Below are positions 22,879-31,153 of a stretch of DNA of 35,267 nucleotides, piece after piece. A model generated the notes under the pieces. That model saw nothing but the letters and a program-made list of their open reading frames with translations. It was not told the origin of the DNA and made no database searches. The position numbers and the translations under genes were made by a program. The stretch covers positions 1 to 35,267 of the forward strand of contig CAVJTU010000025.1 in NCBI GenBank assembly GCA_963652495.1, read 5' to 3'. This stretch comes from Anthropogastromicrobium sp963652495 (lineage in GTDB: Bacteria; Bacillota; Clostridia; Lachnospirales; Lachnospiraceae). The stretch's first letter is position 1, and each line of letters opens with the position of its first letter.

Positions 22879-23686
22879 GAAAAAACTCCTGTCTGGACCT
22901 TACTTTGTCTGGATGATTCTTTTTACGGTAATTCCGCTTCTCGTAATTGCGTGGTACGGTTTTACTGACCGCACGGGTGCATTCACACTTGCAAACATAA
23001 AAGCGATCGCCAGTGCAGAGCACTTAAAGGCACTCGGCTTATCGCTTGGCCTTTCGATTGCCTGTACCATTCTTTGCCTGATTATCGCCTATCCGCTTGC
23101 GATGATCTTAAAAAAGTCAGGCATGGGCAAAAAAGGCTTCGTTGTCTTTATCTTCATCTTGCCGATGTGGATGAATTTTCTGCTTCGTACCTATGCATGG
23201 TTAAATCTGCTCGATGACGGCGGCATTTTATTTAATATCTGCCGCAGCCTCGGTCTTCCGACGTTCAGTATAATTGGAACAAATGCGGCGATCATCATGG
23301 GTATGATCTACAACTTCCTGCCATTTATGGTACTTCCGCTGTATAATGTTCTCACGAAGATCGACGAGAATGTATTAAACGCAGCCAGAGATCTCGGTGC
23401 GAACAGCATGCAGGTATTTTTAAAAGTAACACTGCCGCTCAGCCTTCCGGGTATCATCAGCGGCATTACGATGGTATTCGTTCCGTCACTTACGACATTT
23501 GCTATTTCCGATTTGCTCGGTGCCAGAAAGATCATGCTGATCGGCAACATCATCGAGCAGGAGTTTTCCACCGCCGACAACTGGCATTTAGGCTCAGGTC
23601 TTTCTCTGGTTTTGATGGTCTTTATCTTAATCAGCATGGCTGTCCTTGAGCACTACGATAAAAACGGGGAGGGAACATCATTCTGA
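22871..23686 (+). CDS. potB: Polyamine ABC transporter permease PotB
   Basis: This 271-residue permease has six hydrophobic segments and starts MNKKKLLSGPYFVWMILFTVIPLL. The EAA loop that docks on PotA is LNAARDLGANSMQVFLKVTLPLSLPGI. ATG 22871 lies inside the potA end and is preceded by GAGGAGG; the frame upstream to 22850 has no better start. It joins potC by a TGATG overlap. Substrate passage from PotD into the cytoplasm is its known role. Confidence 0.94.
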   Translation: MNKKKLLSGPYFVWMILFTVIPLLVIAWYGFTDRTGAFTLANIKAIASAEHLKALGLSLGLSIACTILCLIIAYPLAMILKKSGMGKKGFVVFIFILPMWMNFLLRTYAWLNLLDDGGILFNICRSLGLPTFSIIGTNAAIIMGMIYNFLPFMVLPLYNVLTKIDENVLNAARDLGANSMQVFLKVTLPLSLPGIISGITMVFVPSLTTFAISDLLGARKIMLIGNIIEQEFSTADNWHLGSGLSLVLMVFILISMAVLEHYDKNGEGTSF

Positions 23687-24492
23687 TGAAAAAAATAAAA
23701 TCTTTTTTTTCGGGCATGTACCTGACACTGATCTTTCTCTTTTTGTATGCCCCGATTGTTACGTTAATTATATTTTCCTTTAATGAAGGAAAAGGAAGCC
23801 GCTGGAAGGGCTTTTCCTTAAAGTGGTATGAGGATCTGTTTGACAGCCGCATGATCATGGAGGCACTCAGCAATACATTGATCATCGCACTGGTGTCTGC
23901 ACTTGTGGCAACAATAGTCGGCACTATCACCTGTATCGGCATCAATTCACTCAAAGGAAAGTTTAAGACAGCTTACATGGCACTTAATAACATTCCGTTA
24001 ATGAATTCCGATCTGGTGACAGGACTTTCCTTAATGCTGGTCTTTATCTCAGTCGGCTGGAAATTTGGTTTTTCCACGATTCTTGTGGCGCATATTACAT
24101 TCAACATTCCGTATGTGATTCTAAGCGTCATGCCGAGACTTCGCCAGACAAATGTCAGCACCTATGAGGCGGCTATGGATCTTGGCGCAACGCCGATGAT
24201 GGCATTCTTTCAAGTCGTGCTGCCGGAACTGGCACCGGGTATCGTGTCCGGATTTTTACTGGCATTTACGATGTCACTCGATGATTTTATCATCACATAT
24301 TTTACCAGAGGCGCAGGAATCAATACTTTGTCTACTTTGATCTACAGTGAGGTACGAAAGGGTATCAAGCCGACCATGAACGCATTGTCTACTGTTATGT
24401 TTGTTTCTGTTCTTTTGCTTCTGATTCTGATGAATACCCTTCCGGGACTGCGTGACAAGAGAAGAGCAAAAGAGGCAGCAGCCAATCAATAA
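23686..24492 (+). CDS. potC: Polyamine ABC transporter permease PotC
   Basis: This 268-residue second permease has six membrane segments. The N-terminal YLTLIFLFLYAPIVTLIIFSF is PotC-like. The EAA loop is YEAAMDLGATPMMAFFQVVLPELAPGI, and SLDDFIITYF is a well-known PotC segment. It forms the channel as a heterodimer with PotB. The start codon overlaps the potB stop, showing translational coupling. Confidence 0.94.
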   Translation: MKKIKSFFSGMYLTLIFLFLYAPIVTLIIFSFNEGKGSRWKGFSLKWYEDLFDSRMIMEALSNTLIIALVSALVATIVGTITCIGINSLKGKFKTAYMALNNIPLMNSDLVTGLSLMLVFISVGWKFGFSTILVAHITFNIPYVILSVMPRLRQTNVSTYEAAMDLGATPMMAFFQVVLPELAPGIVSGFLLAFTMSLDDFIITYFTRGAGINTLSTLIYSEVRKGIKPTMNALSTVMFVSVLLLLILMNTLPGLRDKRRAKEAAANQ

Positions 24493-24549
24493 GAAGCCGT
24501 GAAAAAGAGAAAAACACCAAGCAAAATGAGAAAATAGAGGAGAACGATT

Positions 24550-25614
24550 ATGAGAAGAAGAGTATGGGCAGCAGCATCTGCTGCAATGATGATGACTACC
24601 GCATTTGGCACACAGGCTGTATTCGCAGACAAGTATCCGAACGGACAGGTAAAGGTACTCAACTGGGGCGAATATATTGACGAAGATTTAATCGATGAGT
24701 TCGAGGATGAGTATGGCATCGAAGTTATTTATGATACCTTTGATACAAACGAGGCGATGTATCCGCGTGTTGAGGCCGATCCGAGCCTGTATGATGTGAT
24801 TTGTCCGTCCGACTATATGATCGAGAAGATGATTCAAAACGATGTCATTCAGGAGTTAGACTGGGATCTTCTGCCGAATGCGACTGAGAATATCGGAGAG
24901 GTTTATTTAAAGAGCTGCGAAGGCTTTGATCCGGGCAACAAGTACTGCGTTCCGTATACCTTCGGTACTGTCGGCATTCTGTACAATAAGACCATGGTAG
25001 ACGAGGATGCAGTCATCGACAGCTGGGATGTATTGTGGGATGAGACCTACAAGAACGACATTATCATGCAGGATTCTGTGCGCGATGCGTTCATGATCTC
25101 CTTAAAGCGTCTCGGCTACTCCTGCAACAGTACCGATGAGGACGAGTTAAATGAGGCGATGGAGCAGTTAAAGATCCAGTCTAAGTTAAACAAGGCTTAT
25201 ACCATCGACGAGGTGCGCGACAAGATGATCAACGGTGCAGCAGCCATCGGTGTTATTTATTCTGGTGAATATCTGTACTGCCAGGAGGAGAACGAGGATC
25301 TTGAGTACGTAATCCCGAAGGAAGGCACCAATATCTGGTACGACGGCTGGGTAATTACAAAGGGTTCCGAGAACGTGGAGAATGCGCATAAGTGGATCGA
25401 CTTTTTGTGTACTCAGGATGCAGCATATGCAAACTTTGAATATATCTACTATGGAACACCAAATGTAGCTGCTCAGGAACTGATCGACGAGGATATTGTA
25501 AACAATCCAAGCGTATTCCCGGATGAGAAGACCATCGAAAACTGCGAAGTGTACAATTATCTGGGCGAGGAAGCTGAGAATACCTATTATGAGCTTTGGA
25601 AGAAAGTAAAGTAA
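24550..25614 (+). CDS. potD: Polyamine-binding protein PotD, no lipobox
   Basis: This 354-residue extracellular solute-binding protein delivers spermidine or putrescine to PotBC. Family segments are VKVLNWGEYIDEDLIDEFE, YDVICPSDYMIEKM, CVPYTFGTVGILYN and WYDGWVITKGSENVENAHKWIDFL. The signal peptide is MRRRVWAAASAAMMMTTAFG followed by TQAVFA and D, so a signal peptidase I site (A-x-A) is likely. There is no cysteine for lipid attachment, which is unusual for a Gram-positive binding protein. GAGGAGAAC precedes ATG 24550. It is the last gene of the operon; no clear terminator follows. Confidence 0.94.
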   Translation: MRRRVWAAASAAMMMTTAFGTQAVFADKYPNGQVKVLNWGEYIDEDLIDEFEDEYGIEVIYDTFDTNEAMYPRVEADPSLYDVICPSDYMIEKMIQNDVIQELDWDLLPNATENIGEVYLKSCEGFDPGNKYCVPYTFGTVGILYNKTMVDEDAVIDSWDVLWDETYKNDIIMQDSVRDAFMISLKRLGYSCNSTDEDELNEAMEQLKIQSKLNKAYTIDEVRDKMINGAAAIGVIYSGEYLYCQEENEDLEYVIPKEGTNIWYDGWVITKGSENVENAHKWIDFLCTQDAAYANFEYIYYGTPNVAAQELIDEDIVNNPSVFPDEKTIENCEVYNYLGEEAENTYYELWKKVK

Positions 25615-25621
25615 AAATACC

Positions 25622-25650
25622 TTGCAAAAAACGTGAAGGTGTATTAGAAT
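25622..25650 (+). promoter_or_regulatory. Promoter of the ferredoxin gene
   Basis: TTGCAA (25622-25627), a 17-bp spacer and TAGAAT (25645-25650) lie 50 bp before the ferredoxin start. Confidence 0.55.
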
Positions 25651-25699
25651 GATTATGCTGATAAAAGCGTAAGAATAGATCTTCAAGGAGGATGAGCAA

Positions 25700-25867
25700 A
25701 TGGCATACAAGATTAGTGACGAGTGTATTATGTGCGGTACTTGTGAGGGAGAATGTCCGGTAGGCGCAATCGCAGAGGGCGAAGGAAAGTACGAGATCGA
25801 CGCAGACGCATGTATCGAGTGCGGAAGCTGCGCAGCAGCCTGTCCGGTTTCTGCAATCAGCGAGTAA
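25700..25867 (+). CDS. Bacterial 2x[4Fe-4S] ferredoxin
   Basis: This 55-residue acidic electron carrier has two CxxCxxCxxxCP clusters (C9, C12, C15, C19 and C38, C41, C44, C48), the standard low-potential clostridial type. It would carry electrons for pyruvate-ferredoxin oxidoreductase, hydrogenase or Rnf in the cytoplasm; the partner is not visible here. AAGGAGGATGAGCAA precedes ATG 25700, an excellent ribosome site. It has its own promoter and terminator and is therefore probably a single-gene unit, highly expressed. Confidence 0.96.
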   Translation: MAYKISDECIMCGTCEGECPVGAIAEGEGKYEIDADACIECGSCAAACPVSAISE

Positions 25868-25918
25868 TTCGTCTTGATTTTGCAGAATCCATCAGACGAT
25901 ATTTCATCGTGGCGAAAG

Positions 25919-25949
25919 AAAAGACTGTCCGAGAGGGCAGTCTTTTTTG
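25919..25949 (+). terminator. Terminator after the ferredoxin gene
   Basis: A 9-bp perfect stem AAAAGACTG/CAGTCTTTT (25919-25927 with 25938-25946) ends in a six-T run. The A-rich left arm could also serve the convergent minus-strand gene. Confidence 0.85.
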
Positions 25950-25957
25950 CGTGCGAT

Positions 25958-26728
25958 TTACCTCTTAGGCTTTCTTCTCCACGGAAGCCGGCTTGCAGCA
26001 GCTTCCTTCTGCTCGCGTGTCTTCTTTCGGCGTGAAAAAAGTGTTTCATCGAGTTTACGAAAACGCTCCTCGGCCTCATCATCCTGCAAACGCATCCGAT
26101 AATCCATCTCCTTAATGACCTTCGTGCTGACCTGTTCTGTGATTTTCACCGTGATCACATGGTCAAGCCGCGCTTCAATTCGTTCACTGATCGCATTGCC
26201 AAGCTGTGATTCCATCTCTACTGCATGGCGGCGAAGTGCTTCGTCTAAAATGCGGTTCATCATATCCTCAAATTCCTCTATGCGAAGCTTTCGCGCCAGC
26301 TCAGTCTGTGCGGCTGACATAGGTAAAATGGCAGGCAGCGTGTCCGGCAGCTCACTTGCACGGCGGTTCATCTCATCCGATAATTTTACCAGATAATAAA
26401 ACTCGTCCTCATCCAGAAGGGACAGCCTCGGAACGACCAGCTTGATTGCTTTTAACTGATAGCCTGCATCACGCAAAATTTTAATCCGCTGAAACATCAG
26501 AAGCTGCGCATTTGTGTAGCAGCGATAGCCTTGCTCATTTCGCATGATTGGAAGTTCAAGTTCCTCCTCCCAGTAGCGTAAGACATGCGCTTCCATATTT
26601 AATTGCTTGCAGGCATCTGAAATCAGAATGGGCTGCTCGTCCTCAGTCGGTATTAGAATGCGTTTCTCAATCTTGTCCTGTTTAACATGCTGTAAAGGTT
26701 GTCCTGTTTTTTCATCTTGATCCTGCAT
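25958..26728 (-). CDS. MerR-type regulator with long C-terminal coiled coil
   Basis: This 256-residue protein has a winged helix-turn-helix of the MerR type at about 35-100 (ILISDACKQLNMEAHVLRYWEEELELP, GYRCYTNAQLLMFQRIKILRDAGYQLKAIK), after an uncommon 30-residue charged N-terminal tail. The remaining 150 residues are highly charged and helical and end in a basic tail (SRRKKTREQKEAAASRLPWRRKPKR), with no effector-binding domain. It may be a chromosome- or division-related DNA-binding protein like RacA rather than a drug or metal sensor. AAGGAAGGAC precedes ATG 26728. A palindrome at 26786-26800 may be its operator. Confidence 0.75.
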   Translation of the reverse strand: MQDQDEKTGQPLQHVKQDKIEKRILIPTEDEQPILISDACKQLNMEAHVLRYWEEELELPIMRNEQGYRCYTNAQLLMFQRIKILRDAGYQLKAIKLVVPRLSLLDEDEFYYLVKLSDEMNRRASELPDTLPAILPMSAAQTELARKLRIEEFEDMMNRILDEALRRHAVEMESQLGNAISERIEARLDHVITVKITEQVSTKVIKEMDYRMRLQDDEAEERFRKLDETLFSRRKKTREQKEAAASRLPWRRKPKR

Positions 26729-26785
26729 AAAGTCCTTCCTTTCTGAAATGAAAGCTATGTCCGCGTGAATGGTAAATTACTAGCC

Positions 26786-26800
26786 TATAGTGATACTATA
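26786..26800. promoter_or_regulatory. Palindromic site in the MerR/ABC divergent region
   Basis: TATAGT-GAT-ACTATA is a perfect dyad with a 3-bp centre, 58 bp upstream of the MerR-type gene. Its left half read on the minus strand can serve as a -10 box. It is a candidate autoregulatory operator (inferred). Confidence 0.4.
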
Positions 26801-26868
26801 TCAGTTTTGAAGCAGAAATTGAAAAAATTCCTTCGCCCGATTTTTTCGGATTTTTCGAGGATTCTACA

Positions 26869-26898
26869 TTGTTTCACAGATAAAAAGAGTGGTATTAT
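26869..26898 (+). promoter_or_regulatory. Candidate promoter of the ABC exporter pair
   Basis: TTGTTT (26869-26874), an 18-bp spacer and TATTAT (26893-26898) lie 42 bp before the exporter start. The match is moderate. Confidence 0.5.
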
Positions 26899-26940
26899 AA
26901 AAGGAAGAAACAATTCAAAAAAAGAAGGGAGAGAAAACAA

Positions 26941-28725
26941 ATGAAGCAGATATTTTCTTATCTGGTTCCGTATCGGGCAAGGATGGCAGTCGGCTTTGCA
27001 ATCAAGGTTGCCGCTACCATCGTAGAGCTTTTGATTCCGTGGGCGCTTTCGGTCATGGTCGACCGTGTGATTCCAATCGGAAACATAGGCTACGTATTTG
27101 CCTGGGGAGGCGTAATGGTTCTGTTTGCATTTCTTGCGCTGATCGGAAATATTACAGCAAACCGTATGGCATCGCTTGTTGCCAGAAACACAACAGAGAG
27201 GATTCGTTTGCAGCTGTTTTCAAAAATCAGCTTTTTGTCATCCAGACAGCAGGAGCAGATCGGACAGGCATCATTGATTTCACGCTCTACGTCTGACACC
27301 TACAACATTCATCAGTTTATTGGTATGATGCAGCGTCTCGGTGTGCGTCAGCCAATCATGCTTGTCGGTGGTCTTGCCGTTACACTTTCCATGGATGCAC
27401 CGCTTACCTGTATTATGCTTGCACTGCTTCCTGTGATGGCATTTCTTGTCTATCTGTTTTCCAGTAAAGGTGTGCCAATGTATACAAAGGTGCAGGAGGC
27501 AGTTGACCGATTTGTGCGCCTCGTAAGAGAGGACATTGCAGGCATTCGCGTTATCAAGGCATTGTCCAAAACGGACACGGAGAGAAGCAAGTTTGCGAAG
27601 ATCAACGAGGAAGTTGTAACGCGTGACCAGCACGCTGGTATGATTATGGGTGCGATGAATCCTGTTATGAATATCATATTGAATGCCGGTTTGGTACTTG
27701 TCCTTCTTGTCGGTGCAAAGCGTGTCAATGCAGGGCAGACAACGCCGGGTGTCATCATGGCATTTATGTCCTATGTGACCATTATCTTAAATTCGATCTT
27801 GTTTCTGTCTCGAATCTTTGTCCTGTATTCCAAGGCATCGGCATCTGCCAAACGTATCAGTGAGGTATTAAATCTGCCGGAGGATCTGATGGTAGAGCAT
27901 TCCGTTGGAACAGTAAATAAAGAGGTAGAAGAGGCACTAAAAGAAGCAGAAAAAGCGGCTGATCAAAAGACGGGTACAGAGTTTAATCTGCCGCAGATTA
28001 TTTTTGATCATGTGTCGTTTCGTTACGAAGACGGGCATGGTGAGAAATGTTTAAGCAATATCAGTTTCACAGTCAATCGCGGCGAGACACTTGGCATCAT
28101 CGGAGCGATCGGTTCAGGAAAGAGCAGTATTGTCAATCTGTTAATGCGCTATTATGATCCGGATGAGGGGCATATCTATGTCAATGGCCGTGATGTGCGC
28201 ACCTACACGTCAAAGGAACTGATGCCTTTGTTTGGCGCAGCCTTTCAGAACGATGTTATTTTCCATGATACGATTTATGAGAATATCCGTTTTGGCCGCG
28301 ATGTCTCAAAAGAGGAAGCAATGGAGGCGGCAAAGGATGCTCAGGCACTGGAATTTATCGAAGAAAAAGGTCTGGATACGATGCTTGCCATCCGCGGGAT
28401 GGATCTTTCCGGCGGACAAAAGCAGCGTCTTCTTATTACAAGAGCACTCGCAAAGCGTCCGCAGATTCTGGTACTCGATGATTCTTCAAGTGCGCTCGAC
28501 TATGCGACTGATGCGAGACTTCGCAGGGCAATCCGCGAGCATTATGGCAATTTGACATCCGTTATTGTTGCGCAGAGAATCAGTTCAATTTACCGTGCCG
28601 ATAAGATTATCGTCTTAGAGGATGGCGGGATGATTGGCTATGGGACACATAAAGAACTGATGGAAAGCTGCGAGGTGTATCGGGAAATCAGTGAGTCACA
28701 GATGGGAGGTGGTATCGATGAGTAA
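26941..28725 (+). CDS. ABC exporter half-transporter, degenerate ATP site
   Basis: This 594-residue exporter half has a six-helix transmembrane domain (about 1-310) fused to an ABC ATPase. Walker A is GAIGSGKSS and the signature is LSGGQKQR. Walker B reads VLVLDDSS-type (ILVLDDSSSALD, Asp in place of the catalytic Glu), and the switch histidine is Gln (IVAQRISS). These changes are typical of the non-hydrolysing half of heterodimeric exporters such as TM287/288, BmrCD and LmrCD. It pairs with the next gene, whose start it overlaps by eight bases. The exported substrate (drug, peptide or lipid) is unknown. GGGAGAG lies before ATG 26941. Confidence 0.92.
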   Translation: MKQIFSYLVPYRARMAVGFAIKVAATIVELLIPWALSVMVDRVIPIGNIGYVFAWGGVMVLFAFLALIGNITANRMASLVARNTTERIRLQLFSKISFLSSRQQEQIGQASLISRSTSDTYNIHQFIGMMQRLGVRQPIMLVGGLAVTLSMDAPLTCIMLALLPVMAFLVYLFSSKGVPMYTKVQEAVDRFVRLVREDIAGIRVIKALSKTDTERSKFAKINEEVVTRDQHAGMIMGAMNPVMNIILNAGLVLVLLVGAKRVNAGQTTPGVIMAFMSYVTIILNSILFLSRIFVLYSKASASAKRISEVLNLPEDLMVEHSVGTVNKEVEEALKEAEKAADQKTGTEFNLPQIIFDHVSFRYEDGHGEKCLSNISFTVNRGETLGIIGAIGSGKSSIVNLLMRYYDPDEGHIYVNGRDVRTYTSKELMPLFGAAFQNDVIFHDTIYENIRFGRDVSKEEAMEAAKDAQALEFIEEKGLDTMLAIRGMDLSGGQKQRLLITRALAKRPQILVLDDSSSALDYATDARLRRAIREHYGNLTSVIVAQRISSIYRADKIIVLEDGGMIGYGTHKELMESCEVYREISESQMGGGIDE

Positions 28726-30694
28726 GAGATCAATGAGTGAAAAAAAGAGATCTGAGACGGATAAGACACATGAGGAAAAAAGCAGACAAAATGCGACAAA
28801 ACTCAATCACGATATCACACTGGAAGAGATTGAGGCAGCCTGTCGCGCACACCAGAAGGAAAATGACAATCGAAATATGGCAGAGGAGTGCCGCACGATT
28901 GCCAGAGAGCAGAAGGAGAAAATGCAGGCACAGTTCGTGCAGGGAAAGACGCAAAAGCGCCACATCCTGCTTCGCCTTGGCCGTTATCTGTGGCAGTTTA
29001 AAGCATGGCTTTTCCTTGCAATTGTGTTAAGCATCAGCTCTAATCTGCTGTCTCTGGCGGGCCCAATGTACTCCGGTTATGCCGTAGATGCAATGACAGG
29101 AAAAGGACAGGTCGATATGAACCGTGTTATCCGGTGCTGTGAGATTATGATTATACTGTATCTGGCATCTGCCGTGCTTGCCTACGTGCTGAATCTTGTC
29201 ATGCTCCAGATCACAAAGCGCATTGTTTCTACGATGCGAAGCAATATTTTCGACCGCCTGATGCGTCTGCCGGTCAGCTTCTTTGACACACATGCCGCTG
29301 GTGATATCATCAGCCGCATCACTTACGATGTCGATACGATCAACACGAGCCTTTCAAATGATGTCGTATCGTTGGCAGCGAGCGTGATCACAGTAATTGG
29401 TTCGCTTGTCATGATGCTTCTCATTTCACCGCCTCTTGTATTGATTTTTGTTGTCACTGTGCCGCTTACGATCTTCTTTATTAAAAAGCTGACCGGACTG
29501 ACAAGACCGCTTTTCCGTGCCCGTTCCGGAAAGCTTGGCGAGTTAAACGGTTTTATCGAGGAGATGCTTTCCGGTCAGAAGAGCTTAAAGGCTTATCATC
29601 AGGAAGTAAACACGATTGGCAAGTTTCAGGCAAAAAATGAGGAAGCAGTCGATGCCTATTATCGCGCCGATTACATGGGCAGCATGGTTGGCCCGTCTGT
29701 AAATCTTGTCAATAATGTATCGCTTGCGCTTGTCACGATATTCGGTGCGATCCGATTTATTTTCGGTCAGATGACACTTGGAAATATTTCTTCCTTCGTT
29801 TTGTATTCCAGAAAATTTTCAGGCCCGATCAACGAGTCTGCCAATATCATGAGTGAGCTTCAGTCTGCACTGGCTGCCGCTGAGCGGGTATTTCGTTTGC
29901 TTGACGAGAATGAGGAACCGGCAGATCGCACAGATGCGAAGGTGCTTACCGATATTTACGGCGATGTCGAGCTGTCGCATGTAAGCTTTGGCTACATAAA
30001 GGATCAAACAATTATCCATGATCTGAGTTTACATGCCAAGCCGGGAAAACTCATTGCCATCGTTGGACCGACAGGAGCAGGAAAGACCACTATCATCAAT
30101 CTTCTGATGCGTTTTTACGATATCGACAGCGGAAAAATTACAATTGACGGAAATGATATTACACAAGTCACGAGAGATAGCCTGCGCCGTGCCTTTGCCA
30201 TGGTATTACAGGACACATGGCTGTTTCATGGGACGATTTATGAAAATATCGCTTATGGAAAGCCGGATGCGACACTCGAAGATGTACAGCGTGTCTGCAA
30301 GGCTGCCCGTATTCATAATTATATCATGCGTCTTCCAAAGCAGTACGACACAGTGCTGACAGACGATGGACGAAACATCTCTAAGGGTCAGAAGCAGCTA
30401 TTAACGATCGCCAGAGCCATGCTTCTTGATGCGCATATGCTGATTCTTGACGAGGCAACCTCAAATGTCGATACAAGAACTGAGTTACAGATTCAGGAAG
30501 CCATGCTGGAACTGATGAAGAATAAGACATGCTTTGTCATTGCGCACCGTTTGTCAACGATTCGAAATGCAGACTGTATTCTTGTTGTGCGAGAGGGTGA
30601 GGTCATCGAGCAGGGCACACACGATGAGCTGATGGAAAAGCATGGATTCTATCGTTCCCTGTATGATTCACAGTTTGCAGGCAAGCAAATCTAA
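28718..30694 (+). CDS. ABC exporter half-transporter, catalytic partner
   Basis: This 658-residue partner has an intact ATPase: Walker A GPTGAGKTT, Walker B MLILDEATSNVD with catalytic Glu, and switch His (FVIAHRLST). Its signature reads ISKGQ instead of LSGGQ. That altered signature faces the degenerate Walker site of the first half, so one site of the heterodimer is inactive and the other canonical. About 85 highly charged residues (EKKRSETDKTHEEKSRQ and on) precede the first membrane helix, longer than usual. ATG 28718 has GGGAGGTGG at 28704-28712; an upstream frame to 28691 has no ribosome site. Confidence 0.92.
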   Translation: MSKRSMSEKKRSETDKTHEEKSRQNATKLNHDITLEEIEAACRAHQKENDNRNMAEECRTIAREQKEKMQAQFVQGKTQKRHILLRLGRYLWQFKAWLFLAIVLSISSNLLSLAGPMYSGYAVDAMTGKGQVDMNRVIRCCEIMIILYLASAVLAYVLNLVMLQITKRIVSTMRSNIFDRLMRLPVSFFDTHAAGDIISRITYDVDTINTSLSNDVVSLAASVITVIGSLVMMLLISPPLVLIFVVTVPLTIFFIKKLTGLTRPLFRARSGKLGELNGFIEEMLSGQKSLKAYHQEVNTIGKFQAKNEEAVDAYYRADYMGSMVGPSVNLVNNVSLALVTIFGAIRFIFGQMTLGNISSFVLYSRKFSGPINESANIMSELQSALAAAERVFRLLDENEEPADRTDAKVLTDIYGDVELSHVSFGYIKDQTIIHDLSLHAKPGKLIAIVGPTGAGKTTIINLLMRFYDIDSGKITIDGNDITQVTRDSLRRAFAMVLQDTWLFHGTIYENIAYGKPDATLEDVQRVCKAARIHNYIMRLPKQYDTVLTDDGRNISKGQKQLLTIARAMLLDAHMLILDEATSNVDTRTELQIQEAMLELMKNKTCFVIAHRLSTIRNADCILVVREGEVIEQGTHDELMEKHGFYRSLYDSQFAGKQI

Positions 30695-30940
30695 TTTTTG
30701 TCAGACTGCTCAGGCTTTCACAATTTACAGATTTGCGTCCATTCGCTACAAAATTTCCAGTGAAGAGACCAAGAATGCGATTCGTCTTGCTGGACTTGCT
30801 TTGGGCAGTGCGCTGTGTGACGAGATTTTCCATTTCAATAAAGAAAAGATGATCGAACATCAAGCAGCAGGAACATAATAAGAAAAAACTATAACAAGCT
30901 ATTATATTTTTTGATTGGACAAACGGTTGACGAATAGATA
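30695..30940. other. Gap after the exporter with an unassigned frame
   Basis: A frame open from within the exporter end (ATG 30663) to 30878 encodes about 71 residues including IRLAGLALGSALCDEIFHFNKEKM. It has no ribosome site and no recognised relative, and it may be a gene remnant or chance. Beyond it, TTGGAC (about 30915) with an 18-bp spacer and TAAAAT (about 30939) is a weak candidate promoter for the oligopeptide-binding gene. No terminator was identified. Confidence 0.3.
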
Positions 30941-31116
30941 AAATACTTGTAACTATTCAGAGCCATGCAAAATTGCTTGCTGTGAATGCTTGCATTCAAA
31001 CAGCATAGCAATTTTATATGGCGAAGTAACCACATGAGCAAAATAGGCACATCGAAGATGTGTCTGCCTCGTAGAGGCGTTTTTGCGAATGGGGTTCTGA
31101 ATAGTTACAAATACTT
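30941..31116 (+). mobile_element. MITE copy B with 8-bp target duplication
   Basis: A 160-bp element (30949-31108) is flanked by perfect direct repeats AAATACTT (30941-30948 and 31109-31116). The ends are perfect inverted repeats GTAACTATTCAGA (30949-30961 with 31096-31108). Inside are a long imperfect hairpin (about 30970-31015), a CACATC/GATGTG hairpin, and a GCCTC/GAGGC hairpin followed by TTTTT. It encodes nothing. GTAA ends and 8-bp duplications are as I recall for IS66-family elements, so trans-mobilisation by an IS66 transposase is inferred. It lies in the leader of the next gene. Confidence 0.9.
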
Positions 31117-31153
31117 TTAAGTTTGTGATCAAACAAAAAGGAGGAATTTGATT

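Noticed and set aside
30663..30878. Small gene of about 71 residues after the exporter
   Set aside because: The only start overlaps the exporter end, there is no ribosome site and no recognised family; kept only as a note on the gap.
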